The notes under the pieces: model-generated | What the model was told of the DNA's origin: nothing | The model's input: only the letters and a program-made list of their open reading frames with translations | Database searches by the model: none | Part shown: positions 12,240-24,872 of the stretch, piece after piece | How positions within the stretch are numbered: position 1 is the first letter of the stretch | How the letters are laid out: each line of letters opens with the position of its first letter | Position numbers and translations under genes: made by a program | Assembly (NCBI RefSeq): GCF_905475345.1 | Contig: NC_066600.1 | Coordinates: 3,194,501 to 3,258,500, forward strand | Direction: 5' to 3' | DNA: 64,000 bases | DNA from: Vespula vulgaris | Lineage: Eukaryota; Arthropoda; Insecta; Hymenoptera; Vespidae

Positions 12240-13941
12240 GTCGACGATCGAACGAGGATACTCCAGAATTTCCAACGAGATATCTATCGATTCTCTTCAA
12301 GATACGTACCATCTATCTTCATTTCCCTTTCGTGATTTCTCAAATTTCGATTTTAACGCGTCGTAAATCTCCCTCGAAAGATTTAGAAACGTCCTTAGGT
12401 TAAGGACGTCTCTCGTCCCTTTCGTCGTAGGGCTTGTTGCTTTCACTCTTTATTTCTCTCTCTCTCTCTCTTTCTTTCTCTATCTCTCGTTTTTCGGAAT
12501 GACGAGAGCACGATGGGTCGAGGCGTTCTGGAAATAGGCTCGGCTTATTCTCGATCCCGCTACGCTAAGTATAGCCGAGACATTTCGAAGAAAGAAACGA
12601 AAGAAGCGTCATGAAACTTTAGCGCCCGCCCTACGTACACGCTTCATAGTTCGCGTTGCTCTCGTCGAATGATAATGATATTAAATATACGATTAATATA
12701 GACGGCAGCAAAGACTTTTGAAAGAGGGGACGGAGAGCTGTTAACTCTCCCCGTCGTACTTTACTCACATTTCACGGACTCGGCGTAAACGTATAATTGG
12801 CCGCACTTAAATCTCTATAAAGCGACAGTAAAAATGCTGCGTGCGGCGCATAAATCAAGCCGAGGACGATATGGCTTCGCTCGGCTACCACCACTCTATC
12901 TCACTCTCTTTATCTCTCTCTCTCTTTCTCTTTCTCTCTTTTTCTCTCGACGCGCCCTTCCAACTCGATGCGCATCCTCGTAAACGGTGCCTCGCGCTTA
13001 GTGCACGCGCCAACGAGCATTCACCGGATCGCAGAACGATGACGAGCTCCACACCTTACGACGATTCTTTTCAAATATTCCCGAGAGATACACGAGGCGT
13101 GTCCCACCGTTCGGCATAGAACGTAGGTGGTTAAGGACAAGTGTAGAAAAGAGCTGATCGACTTCGAGAATACTTACGAACGAATAGAGTTACGTGTGGG
13201 ACGTTGATCGGTTTCCTACGAGTAACGACGTATGGTTTATCGACGACAATGTGTGGGTATATATATATATATGTGTTCGCGCGAGAGCGCGCGCGAAATA
13301 ACAACGTGCTTGGATTACGCGTTCTCTTAACAACTTCTTCTACGAATAAAAAAAACTTGATCTTCATCGAACCATATAAATTTCGAGTCCCCGCAATCTC
13401 GCATCTCTCCTATACAATCTTCGTAAAAACACAATAATAATGTTTACTTGCAATTTTCCATCCGATCATACTATCGATCATTCGATTACAATAGATACAA
13501 ATGCGTGCGTATCTATCGCATTTTCTTTGGCGTTTCTCTGTTGTTTCCTTTTTTTATTTTCTTTTTCTTTCTTTTTTATCTCCTTTTTATTTTCCGTGGG
13601 AAAGAAATAATGAAAAAATTCTCTCCCATCCCTCCTCGCCGGCCCTCCCCCCTTCGCCCACCCGTTTTCACAATGATACTATATTATTTCGGTCGTGTCC
13701 GTTTGTAGCCACTCGCGAGGCCGGTGACAGTTTTGAAATCGGGCATTACAGCGATGACAATCGTCGAATAAATGAGATAAACCCTCTTTACCGGTACGTC
13801 TATGCTCGTATACGGTGCCGCACGATACGGTCTGTACGCTACATTAACCCGATTCGTCGAGTAAATTAACTGCAATCAGAGGGACGCTCCCACTAACCAT
13901 TCCGTTATTCCGCTGGCCAGTCGCGTCGCTCGTTCCAAGCA

Positions 13942-13973
<32 letters not shown>

Positions 13974-14120
13974 CTCTCTTTCTCTTTCTCTCTCTTTCTC
14001 GCTCACTAGTTACATCGCAGACCGTTCTATCCATTTTCTACGGGACTATTCGCCATTACGGAGCCACCGTCGAAGGACCGGAGACGACGATGTAGCCGCG
14101 TTTTTGTCTCTCGTGGTAAG
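12240..14120. other. intronic unique sequence
   Basis: Mostly complex DNA. GCCGCAC at 12800-12806 and GTGCGGC at 12841-12847 form a 7-bp inverted repeat, with the right arm leading into CATAAATC. The 13620-13670 patch is C-rich. No coding recognised. Confidence 0.45.
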
Positions 14121-14123
<3 letters not shown>

Positions 14124-14180
<57 letters not shown>

Positions 14181-14208
14181 TCTCTTTCTCTTTCTCTTTC
14201 TCTCTCGA
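14124..14208 (+). repeat. (CT)n then (TTTCTC)n
   Basis: About 50 bp of pure CT grading into a CTTTCT hexamer run. A similar shorter CT block lies at 13941-14000. Confidence 0.9.
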
Positions 14209-14800
14209 CTTTGCTTCTTGTCCGACGAATGAAAACAAGCGACGCGAAGGAGATGGGTAAAGAAGAAGAAGACGTCGCCGGGAGGTCCTGGATGGTGCTC
14301 CTTGAGATCGACCGAGACGATAGTAATTGTTTTCTCGGAGGTTGTTGCTGTTGTTGCTCTCGTATAGGATAAATTGCTTAGCTACGTCGGACTAACCTTG
14401 GAGGATTTTCTTGGAAAATTACGTACCTAACTTCGATGATAATACAAATATAATAAAGCAAGAAACGCATACGTTCTTTTTGTATATACTATAGACACGG
14501 AATACTTACAATAGGAATAATGTAAACATTCGTGTATGTAAGTACGTAGGAAAATGGAGATTTCAAGATCGATAGAAAAATTTTCTCTCATTTTCTCTCG
14601 TTCTCGCTCGAAAGTAAAGTAAAAAGAGAGAACGGACGCGTCGTATTCCGGGAGCGATTTCCATCGATCTCCCGTCGTTCCGGTCCGTCCGCTCCTACGA
14701 CGGACAAATTTTTCGTCCCTCCAGCTTCCCTCGATCCGTACGTCGAATTCAAAGTTAATCTCGGCCAGGAGAGCGATCTTTTGAAAGGCTGTTCGGTTGC

Positions 14801-14850
14801 CGGTGTTGGTGTTGGTGGTGGTGGTGGTGGTGGTGGTGGTGGTGGTGGTC
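14801..14850 (+). repeat. (GGT)n trinucleotide repeat
   Basis: About 16 GGT units, the first few with GTT. The reverse frame reads poly-His or poly-Thr. Confidence 0.9.
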
Positions 14851-15081
14851 ACGGTGCGGTGATGCCATCGATAGAGAGAAAGAGAGGGAGGAAGTAGAGG
14901 ACACGGAGGCACCCCCGGGCGACCTGTCATCCTGAACCCCCTGAGAGAAGCGTGCTAACCCTGATCTCTCTGTTACGATAGAACCTTCAGAGCCTTGGGC
15001 ATTACGATAAAGCTCGGTCATTTATAATCCGTCGGCGTAAGTAGCGCGACGCGTTTTCCTTCTTCGCCGATTGAGAACATG

Positions 15082-15085
<4 letters not shown>

Positions 15086-15136
<51 letters not shown>

Positions 15137-15148
15137 AAGAAAGAAAAT
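15086..15148 (+). repeat. (GA)n microsatellite
   Basis: About 46 bp of pure GA, then GAAA units. Confidence 0.9.
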
Positions 15149-15462
15149 CGTGAAATGTTTTCTCTCGTAGATCTCGTAGAAAAAATAGAACATCTCGTTC
15201 TCCTTTATTCGACGATGATTGTGATTGTTAAATACCAATTTCTTGTTATTTTTGACGCACGATAGAAAAAAGAAATCGGCGAGAGGAGACTTGTCAGTGT
15301 TCGTAAAGCGTGACCGTAAGCCGTCTTAATGTCCTTCATTACCGTCTCGCCTCCACCGAGTCCCCAGTGACCGAGAGTCACGTGCAATTAAAAAGCTAAG
15401 ATTGATAAATGACGGGGAATTAATGCGTTGTGGGGGATACAGAGGGATATGGAAGGGTCCTC

Positions 15463-15541
15463 GTCATAGTAATAGTAGTTGTAGTAGTAGTAGTAGTGGT
15501 AGTAGTAGTAGTAGTGGTGGTAGTCGTTGTTGTCGTTGTTG
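15463..15541 (+). repeat. (GTA)n/(GTG)n/(GTT)n trinucleotide tract
   Basis: About 26 GTN triplets, dominated by GTA. The forward frame is poly-Val. Confidence 0.9.
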
Positions 15542-16084
15542 GAAGGAGCTGGAGCTGTATACCGAGTAAAAGGGGAAACCGGGATATTGCGGGTGGCTTA
15601 ATGGTGTTTGTATGCATGGGAACTGGCGTTCGGAGTGGAGGCAAAGCTAGTTATCGCCCATGGGTACCCGCCAACCCCCTTCCGTCTCTCCACCAACCTT
15701 CGAAAATCGCGACGCGGCTTAAAATCATTCTCATATCTTTAAATTTAAGTCGTTAAATCGATCGACTTTTGTATTACGTTTGTTTGTTTGGTTCTTTCTT
15801 TTCTTTTTTCTTTTTTCTGTAATCTTCGATCTTGTGTATATAAATATGTATACAGAAAAGAGAGAGAGAGAAGGACGATAACAGAGAAAGAAAAAGATAG
15901 AGACTTTTGTTTGTTTATCGAACTATTTGGATTGGAACAGTACAAGAATAGGCTTTATACTTAGTACGAAGGACTGTCGAAGTAACAGAAAGTGTCGAAA
16001 CGTCGAGACGATCGGACGTACTTAGTGAATTTTCATCGTTCTGTTCTCCATTACGTTATTTCATTCGTTTATTACGAATAAGTA

Positions 16085-16114
16085 TTAAAAATTGTACTTC
16101 TCTTCTTGTTACAG
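16085..16114 (+). promoter_or_regulatory. hth: 3' splice site of the hth exon
   Basis: The tract attgtacttctcttcttg is followed by ttacag, and the coding sequence GTGACGCGAGC begins at once. The site fixes the exon start, because the reading frame of the conserved Hth peptide continues only if the first Gly codon is split G|GT across the intron. Confidence 0.9.
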
Positions 16115-16263
16115 GTGACGCGAGCAACGCGAGTATCGGCAGTGGCGAGGGCACGGGCGAGGAAGACGACGATTCCTCGGGTAAGAAGAATCAGAAGAAG
16201 AGAGGAATCTTTCCGAAAGTCGCGACTAACATTCTCAGGGCGTGGCTGTTTCAACACCTCACG
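16115..16263 (+). CDS. hth: homothorax internal exon: acidic linker, homeodomain N-arm and helix 1
   Basis: Homothorax is the insect Meis/Prep-type TALE homeodomain protein. It partners Extradenticle, carries it into the nucleus and acts as a Hox cofactor in segment, appendage and eye patterning. The exon gives two bases of a split Gly codon plus 49 codons. The translation starts DASNASIGSGEG, runs through an acidic stretch (EEDDDSSG) and a basic arm (KKNQKKRG), and ends IFPKVATNILRAWLFQHLT, which is helix 1 of the Meis-class homeodomain. The next residues in the family, the TALE loop (HPYPSE) and helices 2-3 with the NNWFINARRR recognition helix, are not in this exon, so the coding sequence is partial by splicing and not truncated. 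Acceptor: pyrimidine-rich tract ending ttgttacag; donor: acg|gtgagt. The exon enters in phase 1 (G|GT) and leaves in phase 0. The near-identity to the fly protein is from memory of the family; no search was run. Confidence 0.96.
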
Positions 16264-16269
16264 GTGAGT
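16261..16269 (+). promoter_or_regulatory. hth: 5' splice site of the hth exon
   Basis: ACG|gtgagt closely fits the donor consensus. It falls after the Thr codon of QHLT, at the junction between helix 1 and the TALE loop, a boundary also used in Meis genes of other animals (family knowledge). Reading into the intron gives a stop within eight codons, so retention would end the protein inside the homeodomain. Confidence 0.9.
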
Positions 16270-16327
16270 CTCTCTTTGGCCGCTTAACGTTTGTCTTTCA
16301 TTCTGCGAACACCCAACTACGACTACA

Positions 16328-16376
<49 letters not shown>

Positions 16377-16384
16377 CGACGACG
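16328..16384 (+). repeat. (GAC)n repeat just downstream of the hth donor
   Basis: About 19 triplets with one GAT, starting 65 bp into the intron. It does not touch the donor, but in pre-mRNA it would form a GAC-rich segment close to it. Confidence 0.9.
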
Positions 16385-16822
16385 TTCTTCGTTCGCAATA
16401 TGTCAACGTCCGACGATAATACCAACCTTTTGCTCTGTCTCTCTCTTTCTCTTTTTCTCTTTCTTACTTTTCGTCGTCTTCATTAGCACTATACCGTTTT
16501 CTCTTTTCTTTCGTGACTAACGTCGTCGTCGTCATCGTTGTCGCCGCAAACTAGCCGTTTGCGAATTAGTAAACGCAAAGGCGCGTATATTAGAGTATTT
16601 TTTAATAAAACGAGAGAACGAATCGAAAAGAAGGGAGGAAGGGATAAAGGAAGGAAGGAAGGAAACTTAAGTGGAAAGAAACGAGCTTGAGCAAAGAGTA
16701 ATCTCCTAATGCCCGGATAAGGAACGTCGATTCTAGCTAGGGTCGTTCCATCGTCTAATGATTTACGGGTAATCCGAGCTGCAAAAAGCGTACTACGATT
16801 AAGGGGAGAAAGAAAGAAAAAG

Positions 16823-16925
16823 ATAGAGAGAGAGAGAGAGAGAGAAAGAGAAAGAAAGATAGATAAATAAATAGACGGAGATAGAGATAGAAAGGAAGAG
16901 AGAGAGAGAGAGAGAGAAAGAAACA
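16823..16925 (+). repeat. GA/GATA-rich tract
   Basis: GA runs separated by AGATAGATAAATAA-type units. Confidence 0.85.
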
Positions 16926-17229
16926 AGGGAAAATGAGACACAATTGCGTGAACACAATTCCTGGGACTACGACACCTTCTTTTTCTCGACATAGTACTCC
17001 GTCCATCTCTGTCTATCTCTCTAACGTTCTATCTACCGTCTATCCGGACACCCCATAGATTTTGGGTATGATCAAGTTACCTTGCGAGAGCGGTAATCAT
17101 ATTGCAGCTCGGTTAATGCCATTACCGCACGAGGGTAGGAGGCATAGGGGTGGCTTGGCAGACACCCTCGAAAGCACCCTATATATGCAGCACCTTTCCT
17201 CTCTCTCTCTCTCTCTCTCATACACATAC

Positions 17230-18458
17230 ATACACATATACATACTCGCTCACCCTCCAAGCAGAGACTCCTACGACCCCCGCAACGCACAACCTGTATT
17301 GGATATGACGGCGTGGATAGTGGGTTCACGGTTTAATGCATATACGCTGTTTGCACGATGACGATATCGCCCTCGTGAAAAGACGAGCAGACCGCTACTG
17401 GTGGCTGCGCGCAGTTGCGATCGCTGCTTCTCAGTTAATCGCGTCGCCGAGAGCTTTCGCGTTGTTAACGGCTTCCAATGGCAGGATGGTCCAAGTTAAA
17501 AGGATTTTAGTGTAAGCCATGGTGCATCGGGACTCGATGTACGCGTTCGAAAGTGTCCCTAGACGTGTGCCTTCCTCTCGTATTCAACTAGCATACTCTT
17601 TCGTATGTTTTGGGATTTCGAATTGTTCTTTACTGTTTCACGATTGGTCCAATGATGGAACAGTTCGGGGGATCGATTTTATGATTACACGTTTGGCAAA
17701 CCACTCGAGTCAAGACTCTGGCTCCGTTTTTTACCGCTGCTCGATTCACTAGCGCCGCATTCATCTCGTTGTTATTACGAACGATTAAACGAATCCGGAA
17801 TTTATTTCACTCAATTGCGGAGTAATACCCATTCTTTTTTCTTTTTTTTTTTGTCTTTCCTTCTTCTTCCCTTTCTTTTCTTTTCTTTGCTTTTTTTTTT
17901 CGTCCAAAGCTTTGAAAACTTTTGTACGAGTTACGCATGCATCTTCTTGCTCGGTTAAAAATATTTCACGAGGAACGATAAAGTGCACGCGATCGAGAGA
18001 AGAACTATCGTCGAGAAATTCCGTTTCACGATTGAAAGTGAAACGTTACTCATTCTTAAAAGTTTTATTAATGCGAAACGTTAACCAAAGCAGATTATAT
18101 TGGTACACGCTTGGTAAAGAGAAAACAAGGAAGTTGTTAGTCGATAAACGAAGAAGAGGAACGAAGAAAAAGAAGTACGAGAAGAAGGAGAAAAAAGAAT
18201 GACTGATAATTTGAATAATGAGCTACAGTGCATCTATCCTTGGATTCGTAAAAAATATAGATATAAACGTTCCGCGTATTCGTTCGAGCATGAACACTAG
18301 CAGCTTGATTAACTTTCTAAGCTCTTTCAAGAATTACATTGCTTTCTACCATGATCGAAATCATCGAAGCGATAATTATTAGGTTCGAAAAGTGAATTTG
18401 TATCGTGACAGTAACAAGCAACGTTTCCTCATCGTTTTAATCCTACGTACGTACTTAA

Positions 18459-18509
<51 letters not shown>

Positions 18510-18841
18510 TGTATTTTACATACGTATGTATGACTCTAACTTTGTCGCGTTCGCACTCGTGACCATCTTTTATAGGCTCCACCTCCGAGTTCGCTTGTCA
18601 TTTTGAAAGCTATCCGATGAGCGCCCTTCGCTATACGTCGGTCCACGACTAGAAGCAACGTAGCAAGCAACTCTGCGACGCGACGCTCCCTAAGTTTAAT
18701 TAGACGGAAGAAGAGCATATATCATGGTCGACTCTCGGTGTCTCGAGATTCTCCTTGCTAGACTACTCTCTGGCCTTTCCAGAATCATATGTAACCGACT
18801 TTAGGATCGTTTCGACTCATCATCGTTTCATGTACCTATCC

Positions 18842-18894
<53 letters not shown>

Positions 18895-19390
18895 TACGAT
18901 GACGGTATTCGAATGATTTTATTTCGTAATTGAGAAACTGATTATCGAATTAAATTGTCAAATAAACTTTTCGATTGCGATCATTTATTTGCCAAGAATA
19001 ATTTGCCTATAATTACAAAATAATTATATGTAACTATAGTTAAGCGGAATAATCATCGAAGTAAAATTTACGATGGGAAATATCGAGACTCTCAAACTCT
19101 AAAGAAAATACATCAAGACCGTGCGCGTTCCTGTTGTACCAGTCCGAGCCGTCGCAAGAGAAAACTGCACATTCATTTCTGAGCAATAACAATTACCCGC
19201 GGGGTGCAGGAGGCCGCGAGCAATAAACCAAAGCCCCGAGGGGGTTGCGAGCCGTTGCTGGAAAGAATAAAGATTGAAGATGGAGTCGACATATATAATC
19301 CATTTTAATTTACTCGGGAGATATATCCGTCTAGCTTGCAGTTTCCTGCGACTTTGCTCCTCCTTCCGCCACCTCCTTCCGTTCTTCCAT
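17230..19390. other. intronic unique sequence
   Basis: Complex CpG-containing DNA between repeats, AT-rich from 18900 to 19120 and GC-rich at 19195-19260. Nothing assignable apart from the two TA microsatellites. Confidence 0.45.
18462..18507 (+). repeat. (TA)n microsatellite
   Basis: About 23 TA units. A second run of similar length lies at 18843-18884. Confidence 0.9.
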
Positions 19391-19394
19391 TTTC

Positions 19395-19530
19395 TACCTC
19401 CTCCTTCTGCTTCTCCACCTCATCCTCCTCATCCTCCTCATCCTCCTCCTCCTTCTCCTCCTTCTCCTCCTCCTCGTCTTTCTCCTTCTTCTCCTTTTCC
19501 TCCTCGTCTTTCTTCTTCCTCTTCTTCTTT
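19395..19530 (+). repeat. TCC/TTC pyrimidine tract
   Basis: About 135 bp of TCC, ATCC and TTC units, nearly free of G. Confidence 0.85.
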
Positions 19531-20696
19531 CTCTTACTCTTTCTACTCTCTGTTACTCCATATACCCGGCAGCTCCTCCCAACTACCAACAAGCTCCTGC
19601 TCTTCTTATATCAATGGAAACATTCTACGAAATTACATTTGCCAGTTCTGTGCTCTATGCTACTTCGTTTCACATATATCGGGTGGCGAATACAGAAACC
19701 TCTCTGGCGATAAAACTGACTTTTCCATGAAACACGATTTATTTGTAGCTTTACCAATTCTTTATTTTCTCCCTCCCTCTCTCTCTCTCTCTCCCTCTCT
19801 CTTTCTTTCTTTCTTTCTTTCTTTCGTTTATCGTATATCATAGTAAAATCGGATTGTGGAACATTATTGCTAGCACTTGATACGTTACAGTTGTATTTAC
19901 GAGAAAGAAAAGACAAATGTTTGTTTAATTTAAGGAGAAATGTATTTTCATCGATTAGAATTAATGAAAATATAATCGTAATAGAAAATAGGAAATGAAA
20001 TTAGGGTATCACCCGGTATACGCGCGGAAACACAGAGGCGGTTTCAGGCGAAGCGTATATTCTACATTGTCGTGTAACGGGAGAGCGGAGTGCAGTCGAG
20101 GCAATCAATAAGCTATCTAAGGTAGGTAAGGCTGCCGATACAAACCACAAACCGGCAATACCATTACCGGCCCGCGGAGAGGAAGGAATAAGGCGGGCCA
20201 ACGGTGCTTCGAGAGTGAAAGAGAAATAGAAAGAGAGAGAGAGAGAGAGAGAGAGATCGAGTCGTGCACATCGAGATCGATAATGAAATGCGTTTCATTC
20301 AGCCGGCTCAACACGTTCACCCTATCTTCTCGCGATCTTTAATTCATCCATATTAGTCTTGGGCAATATTTAATTCGATCAAGGATTAACGATCAAATTT
20401 TTACTTTAACCAATCGTTTGATTAACGCGGGCGTAAAGAAGAGAAGAAGAAAAATTAAGAAAAAGAGGAGAGAAAAATCTCACGAAGCGACCTGTTAACA
20501 CGTCGAAAAACAAATAAGAAAAGGAAAAAAAGAAAGAAAGAAAGAAAGAAAAAGGAGTTCCTCGACGTTAGCTTATTTATCATCCTTTTTATCTCTCGTT
20601 TCTTTTTCTCTCCTTTCCATTATCTCATCGAGACGATAACCGTTGCGGTACGCGCATCCTTCGAAAGATTCTTACAAGGGAAGAGAAAGAAAAGAG

Positions 20697-20699
<3 letters not shown>

Positions 20700-20739
<40 letters not shown>

Positions 20740-20740
20740 A
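20700..20740 (+). repeat. (GA)n microsatellite
   Basis: About 17 GA units. A shorter GA run is at 20230-20256. Confidence 0.85.
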
Positions 20741-21094
20741 GATAGACAGAAAGAGAGAAGAAAAGATCGAGAATCTCCAGAAAGACGCGGCCTCTCAGAC
20801 CCAAGGATATCTTAAACAATTTGCATAGACAATCATAGCGGCAGTTTTTTCGGCCGTAAAGGGGCTCTCTCTACGGTACTCAACGTCGACTGCTCTGCCC
20901 TCTCCGGTACCACTAGCGGAGCGTTTTATGCCGCCATAACCGTAGCGCGGCATGGCCCACTTAGATCTCCTATCTCGGTCCCGTCCTGCCACCCTGCAGC
21001 CGCACTCGGCTGATATCTATTGTCCGTTTAACGCACGAAACTAACCATTATCCACCTGTTTCCGGTGGCACGACTCGCTACCACCAAGGATCAT

Positions 21095-21106
21095 AGGTCA
21101 AGGTCT
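21095..21106 (+). promoter_or_regulatory. nuclear-receptor-like half-sites (AGGTCA AGGTCT)
   Basis: Two abutting half-sites include TCAAGGTC, close to the extended half-site of FTZ-F1/ERR-type receptors. A single occurrence of a 12-bp motif in 64 kb is weak evidence. Confidence 0.2.
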
Positions 21107-21370
21107 CCCGTAGAGTCTGGACCATTCGCGAATCACCGTCTTGGTTACGTTTCGCTTACCGCAGGACGACGATTTCTCGGCGTGCGGACAATATTTATCC
21201 TTTACGAATAACCGGCTTCCGAGCCGACACGACACGCCCGTTGTCACCCTATCGGCTTCGAAGGACGTGGAAGAGACGTTTGCATACATCGACCGGCAGT
21301 TTTCCGCTCGAACAAATCCTCCTGCCGCGCGTTTCTTTCTCGTGGGAAGTCAATGTTCGACCCACCCTCT

Positions 21371-21372
21371 CT

Positions 21373-21419
<47 letters not shown>

Positions 21420-21483
21420 CTGTCTCTTTTTCTTTCTTTCTTTCTTTCTTTCTCTCTCTCTCTCTCTCTCTCTCATTCTCTTT
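21371..21483 (+). repeat. CT and TTTC compound tract
   Basis: CT, then six TTTC units, then CT again. This underlies the large but spurious open frames around 21.2-22.1 kb. Confidence 0.85.
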
Positions 21484-22371
21484 CTTTGCCTCCTTCTCGC
21501 ACGCCTCGCCAAGCACACGCTATACACCCTTTCCCGCGAACCTTTCCTCCTTATTCCCCGTTTTTGTTTTATTCTCAGTTACGACGTGACGCTCTCTGCT
21601 GCCTCCATACGGGATATTTATCGCATGTATCCTTTCATTCTGCTTCTTTCGGAAAATATGTTCCGTTGGAGAACGATAATATCGACTCCACTACTATATT
21701 TATCTCTTGTACGATTCAACGAATGTCACAGATCGTTGTACGCAGATAGAACAGACAGAACCGAGCCTCTTTCTTTTACTTTTTCTTTATTTATTTTACT
21801 GTTTTTTCTTTTTTTTTCCTTTCTATCGAAAAATAACGAATTTTTCGAAGATACACCATTTATTATAAGGGGATATGAAGAAGTTCTGCGTCAGCAATCG
21901 GTCCATCGTGATTTCGATAGTTTTTTGATATCCTCTTTCTCTCTCTCTCTCTCTCCTTTTCTCTTCTATTGGAGTCGAGGGTGGAGCTGGAAATGGCGAG
22001 TGCCGGTATCGCAGAGCCGTGGGCAGCGGCCACCCTCACCGTCGTCCTCTCACCGACAGCCCTCTTCCCTCCCTTTGACCAAGGAGGAAACGTAGCCGAG
22101 GTGATGGAGGGGTCAAGCCAGACGACGTAATTTCCTCTCCTGGGAATCGCCGGGCTCGCTCGAAGCGACATTTCTGTGTTCCTCCGTCGGTTATCCCTCC
22201 TCTCTCTTTCCTTCTCCCTCCATCACCCTCCTCAACCCTCCTCCCTCGACCTACAACCTTCAACCTCCTCTCAGCCTCGAGGCATGGCAACCCCTTGCTT
22301 CCTCTTGCTCACTGGCGCCGCCTCGGCTCGCATTTGAATATAATACTTGGCCCTCGTCGAGAGAAAGAGGG

Positions 22372-22373
<2 letters not shown>

Positions 22374-22417
<44 letters not shown>

Positions 22418-22515
22418 GACTGCGTCTCGGCAACCGAGGCGAACTGTAATTATGTTGATGCGCGGCCATTGTTGCGCCCGTTCTGGACGCGCGGTTGAAT
22501 GCCGAATCTTTCCTT

Positions 22516-22581
<66 letters not shown>

Positions 22582-22590
22582 CTATCTTTT
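22374..22590 (+). repeat. GA run and CT/CTAT run facing each other
   Basis: GA at 22374-22413 and CT at 22519-22562, continuing as CTAT to 22588. The two are complementary, with 105 bp of unique sequence between, so they could pair as a stem in RNA. Confidence 0.8.
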
Positions 22591-22912
22591 ACTCTCTCGC
22601 AATCCTTCGAAGGATACTCTTCTCTCGCCCACACAGACTCGCTCGGAAAGAAACAAAATGGATGTGGCTTTCCTCGTCTCCTTGGCACGTTTCTCAAATC
22701 AAACGGCTGGAAACGGTCCTCCGTGGTTCTTCTGATCTCCTTCGGAGGATGAGCAAGAAGAAGGGATGGGAAATGATTTTATTGGGCGTTTGAATACGCG
22801 TATACCCGGACGTAATAAATCCAGTAATATCTAAGAGAATGGTAAAAGAGGAACCCAATCCAATTTTCCTGGAATTTCGTGAAATGCAGATCGGTGCGGA
22901 AGAAATAGGAGA

Positions 22913-22979
22913 AGGTGGAGGTAGAGGTGGAGGTGGAGGTGGAGGTGGAAGTGGAGATAGAGATGGAGGTGGAGGATGG
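22913..22979 (+). repeat. (GGTGGA)n hexanucleotide repeat
   Basis: About eleven GGWGGA/GAGATA-type units. The forward frame is alternating Glu-Val. Confidence 0.85.
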
Positions 22980-23572
22980 TAGGAAAGGAAAGGAAAGGGA
23001 AGGAGAGGAAACTCGGACGTCCGTACGATTAAAAAAAACGAGCAATATCCTTAAGAGCCGAGTAGATAATTGCAAAAAGTACGGGCACCAGCGGCTGCTG
23101 CGATGGCCGGCGATGCTCGTACAGAGAAAGAGAAAAAGGAAAAGGAAAGATATAGTCGTATCGTTTCTCGCGAGAGTCGACGAATCCTATGGCGAGTCGC
23201 CCCCATCTCTACGTTTAAAGGGAGAGGTGCGCGGCCTCAGGATTAGACTGTCGCCCAGCGACAGGGTAAGCCCCTATTTTTGCGAAATTTATCGCCGTTA
23301 ATCCTTCACCCTCCGTCTCCCTCTTTCTCCATCTCCATCGTCCTCCGTTGTTCTCTTCTTCTTCCTCTTTCTCTCTCTCCCTCTTTCTCTCTCGCTTTCT
23401 TTTTCTCTTTCTTTTTCTTTTTTCTTTCACTTTTTCTTTTCTTTCTCTATTTCACGTTCGAATCACGTCCTCCGCCTCTTTGCCCTCCTCCTTTCTTCCC
23501 ATTGTCGATATGGAAAATGATAAAACTCATTCGCACGAGTTCAATGATTCGTCCCACCCATTCCCATCTCTT

Positions 23573-23578
<6 letters not shown>

Positions 23579-23652
<74 letters not shown>
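23579..23652 (+). repeat. (CT)n, among the longest pure runs here
   Basis: About 36 uninterrupted CT units. Confidence 0.95.
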
Positions 23653-23655
<3 letters not shown>

Positions 23656-24741
23656 TGTTGTACTCTCGGAAGTAGAGATTCCTCGTCGACTCGTAATCCT
23701 GCCGGGATTTAAAACATTCGTATCTTGAATATGCATTCATAGGTTTAAAGCAGGCTACGTGTTATATCCCTTCGTCCAAGCAGAGGAGAGGAGAGAAGAA
23801 TACCAAGGGATGGCAACACTTCTATCATCGTGCATGAGTATGCGATGAGCCTGGTATTAGCTCGGTCACTCATTAGATTTTCTCAGTACCTTTGTCGTTG
23901 ACTCGAAAATCTCACGTCCAAGCCATCCTTCCGATTTAATTTTATTTACATTATATTATATAAATCATCCGATCGGATAAGAAATTTGTCAATTTTATAA
24001 ATGCACGTACTTAGATATTATTTATCTGCCATCTTTTATTGCAACCATCTCGACATTAGAACAATTATCACGGATTTTAAAGCACGTGGGAACACAGGGA
24101 TTCTTGTCAAGAATGTTAGGGATTTATGGAGCGAATCTCGCGGTTAAGAACAAGATGGACAAAACGTTGGCGCTCGCGCTTGCCTTCCCATCGTATTCGA
24201 AGGACGTTAATGATTCTTCCGCGAACGGCAATCCCATTAAAGTGTGCTTTACTCGCGATTCCCGGTAGACCGCTAAATTCTTTCTAGGCGTTGTCTAGTC
24301 GGAGAAAAAAAGGATAGAAAGAGTCTTTGAAAGATGAGGAACGAAGCTTAACGAAGGAGAAAGAGGGGAAGTACTTTGACGATACAGAGAAAGAAAAGGA
24401 AAAAAAAAAGAACGAGAAGGAAGAGAGAGAGAGAGAGAGAAATAGCTTCTTCTTTCGAGATCGTCCTGGACGCGATCTTGTCCAGTATATACCTACTCGC
24501 GTGATTCTATCTTTGTACGTGTCAGTGTCTCGTATATATGTATGTATATGATTGTGTGTGTATGTGTGTGTGTGTGTTGAGAATGAGGGAGGAGAGGATA
24601 TCAGTGGCACCCCATTAAGGAGAGTGCTGGACATCCAGACACGATGTACACCGGCTCGGCATTAGAGGCTATCGTACTTCCCTCTGTATTATGCGTATGC
24701 TATGCTACGATGTTTAGTATGTGTATGTGTTTGTGTGTACG

Positions 24742-24786
<45 letters not shown>

Positions 24787-24801
24787 CTGTCTGTCTGTCT
24801 A

Positions 24802-24869
<68 letters not shown>
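24742..24869 (+). repeat. CT/CTGT compound microsatellite
   Basis: CT, then four to five CTGT units, then about 60 bp of pure CT. A GT run lies upstream at 24551-24576. The tract runs into TATAG|GTACCT at 24881-24888, an acceptor-like site without a consensus donor. Confidence 0.9.

Positions 24870-24872
<3 letters not shown>

Larger units (their letters stand above)
1..16114 (+). other. hth: hth intron upstream of the homeodomain exon (3' part)
   Basis: No exon with recognisable protein similarity is present. The exon that should precede this one (encoding the Ser/Gly-rich linker ending in Gly) was looked for and not found, so the intron exceeds 16 kb. The content is unique CpG-rich DNA broken up by CT/GA, TA and trinucleotide repeats. 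No AG|GTAAGT ratchet site was seen in this part. Confidence 0.8.

Noticed and set aside
15430..15756. Poly-Val or poly-Thr frame
   Set aside because: Direct translation of the GTA/GTT array.
18598..18611. 14-base match to the 3' part of the bantam microRNA (TCATTTTGAAAGCT)
   Set aside because: The seed portion differs and no paired arm forms a precursor hairpin, so coincidence is the simpler reading.
20110..20130. AAG|GTAGGTAAGG as ratchet or donor
   Set aside because: No pyrimidine tract and no nearby open exon.
21241..22095. 284-codon open frame on the plus strand
   Set aside because: Built on CT and TTTC repeats plus T-rich DNA; overlapping frames are equally open, so the length reflects missing stops in repeats.
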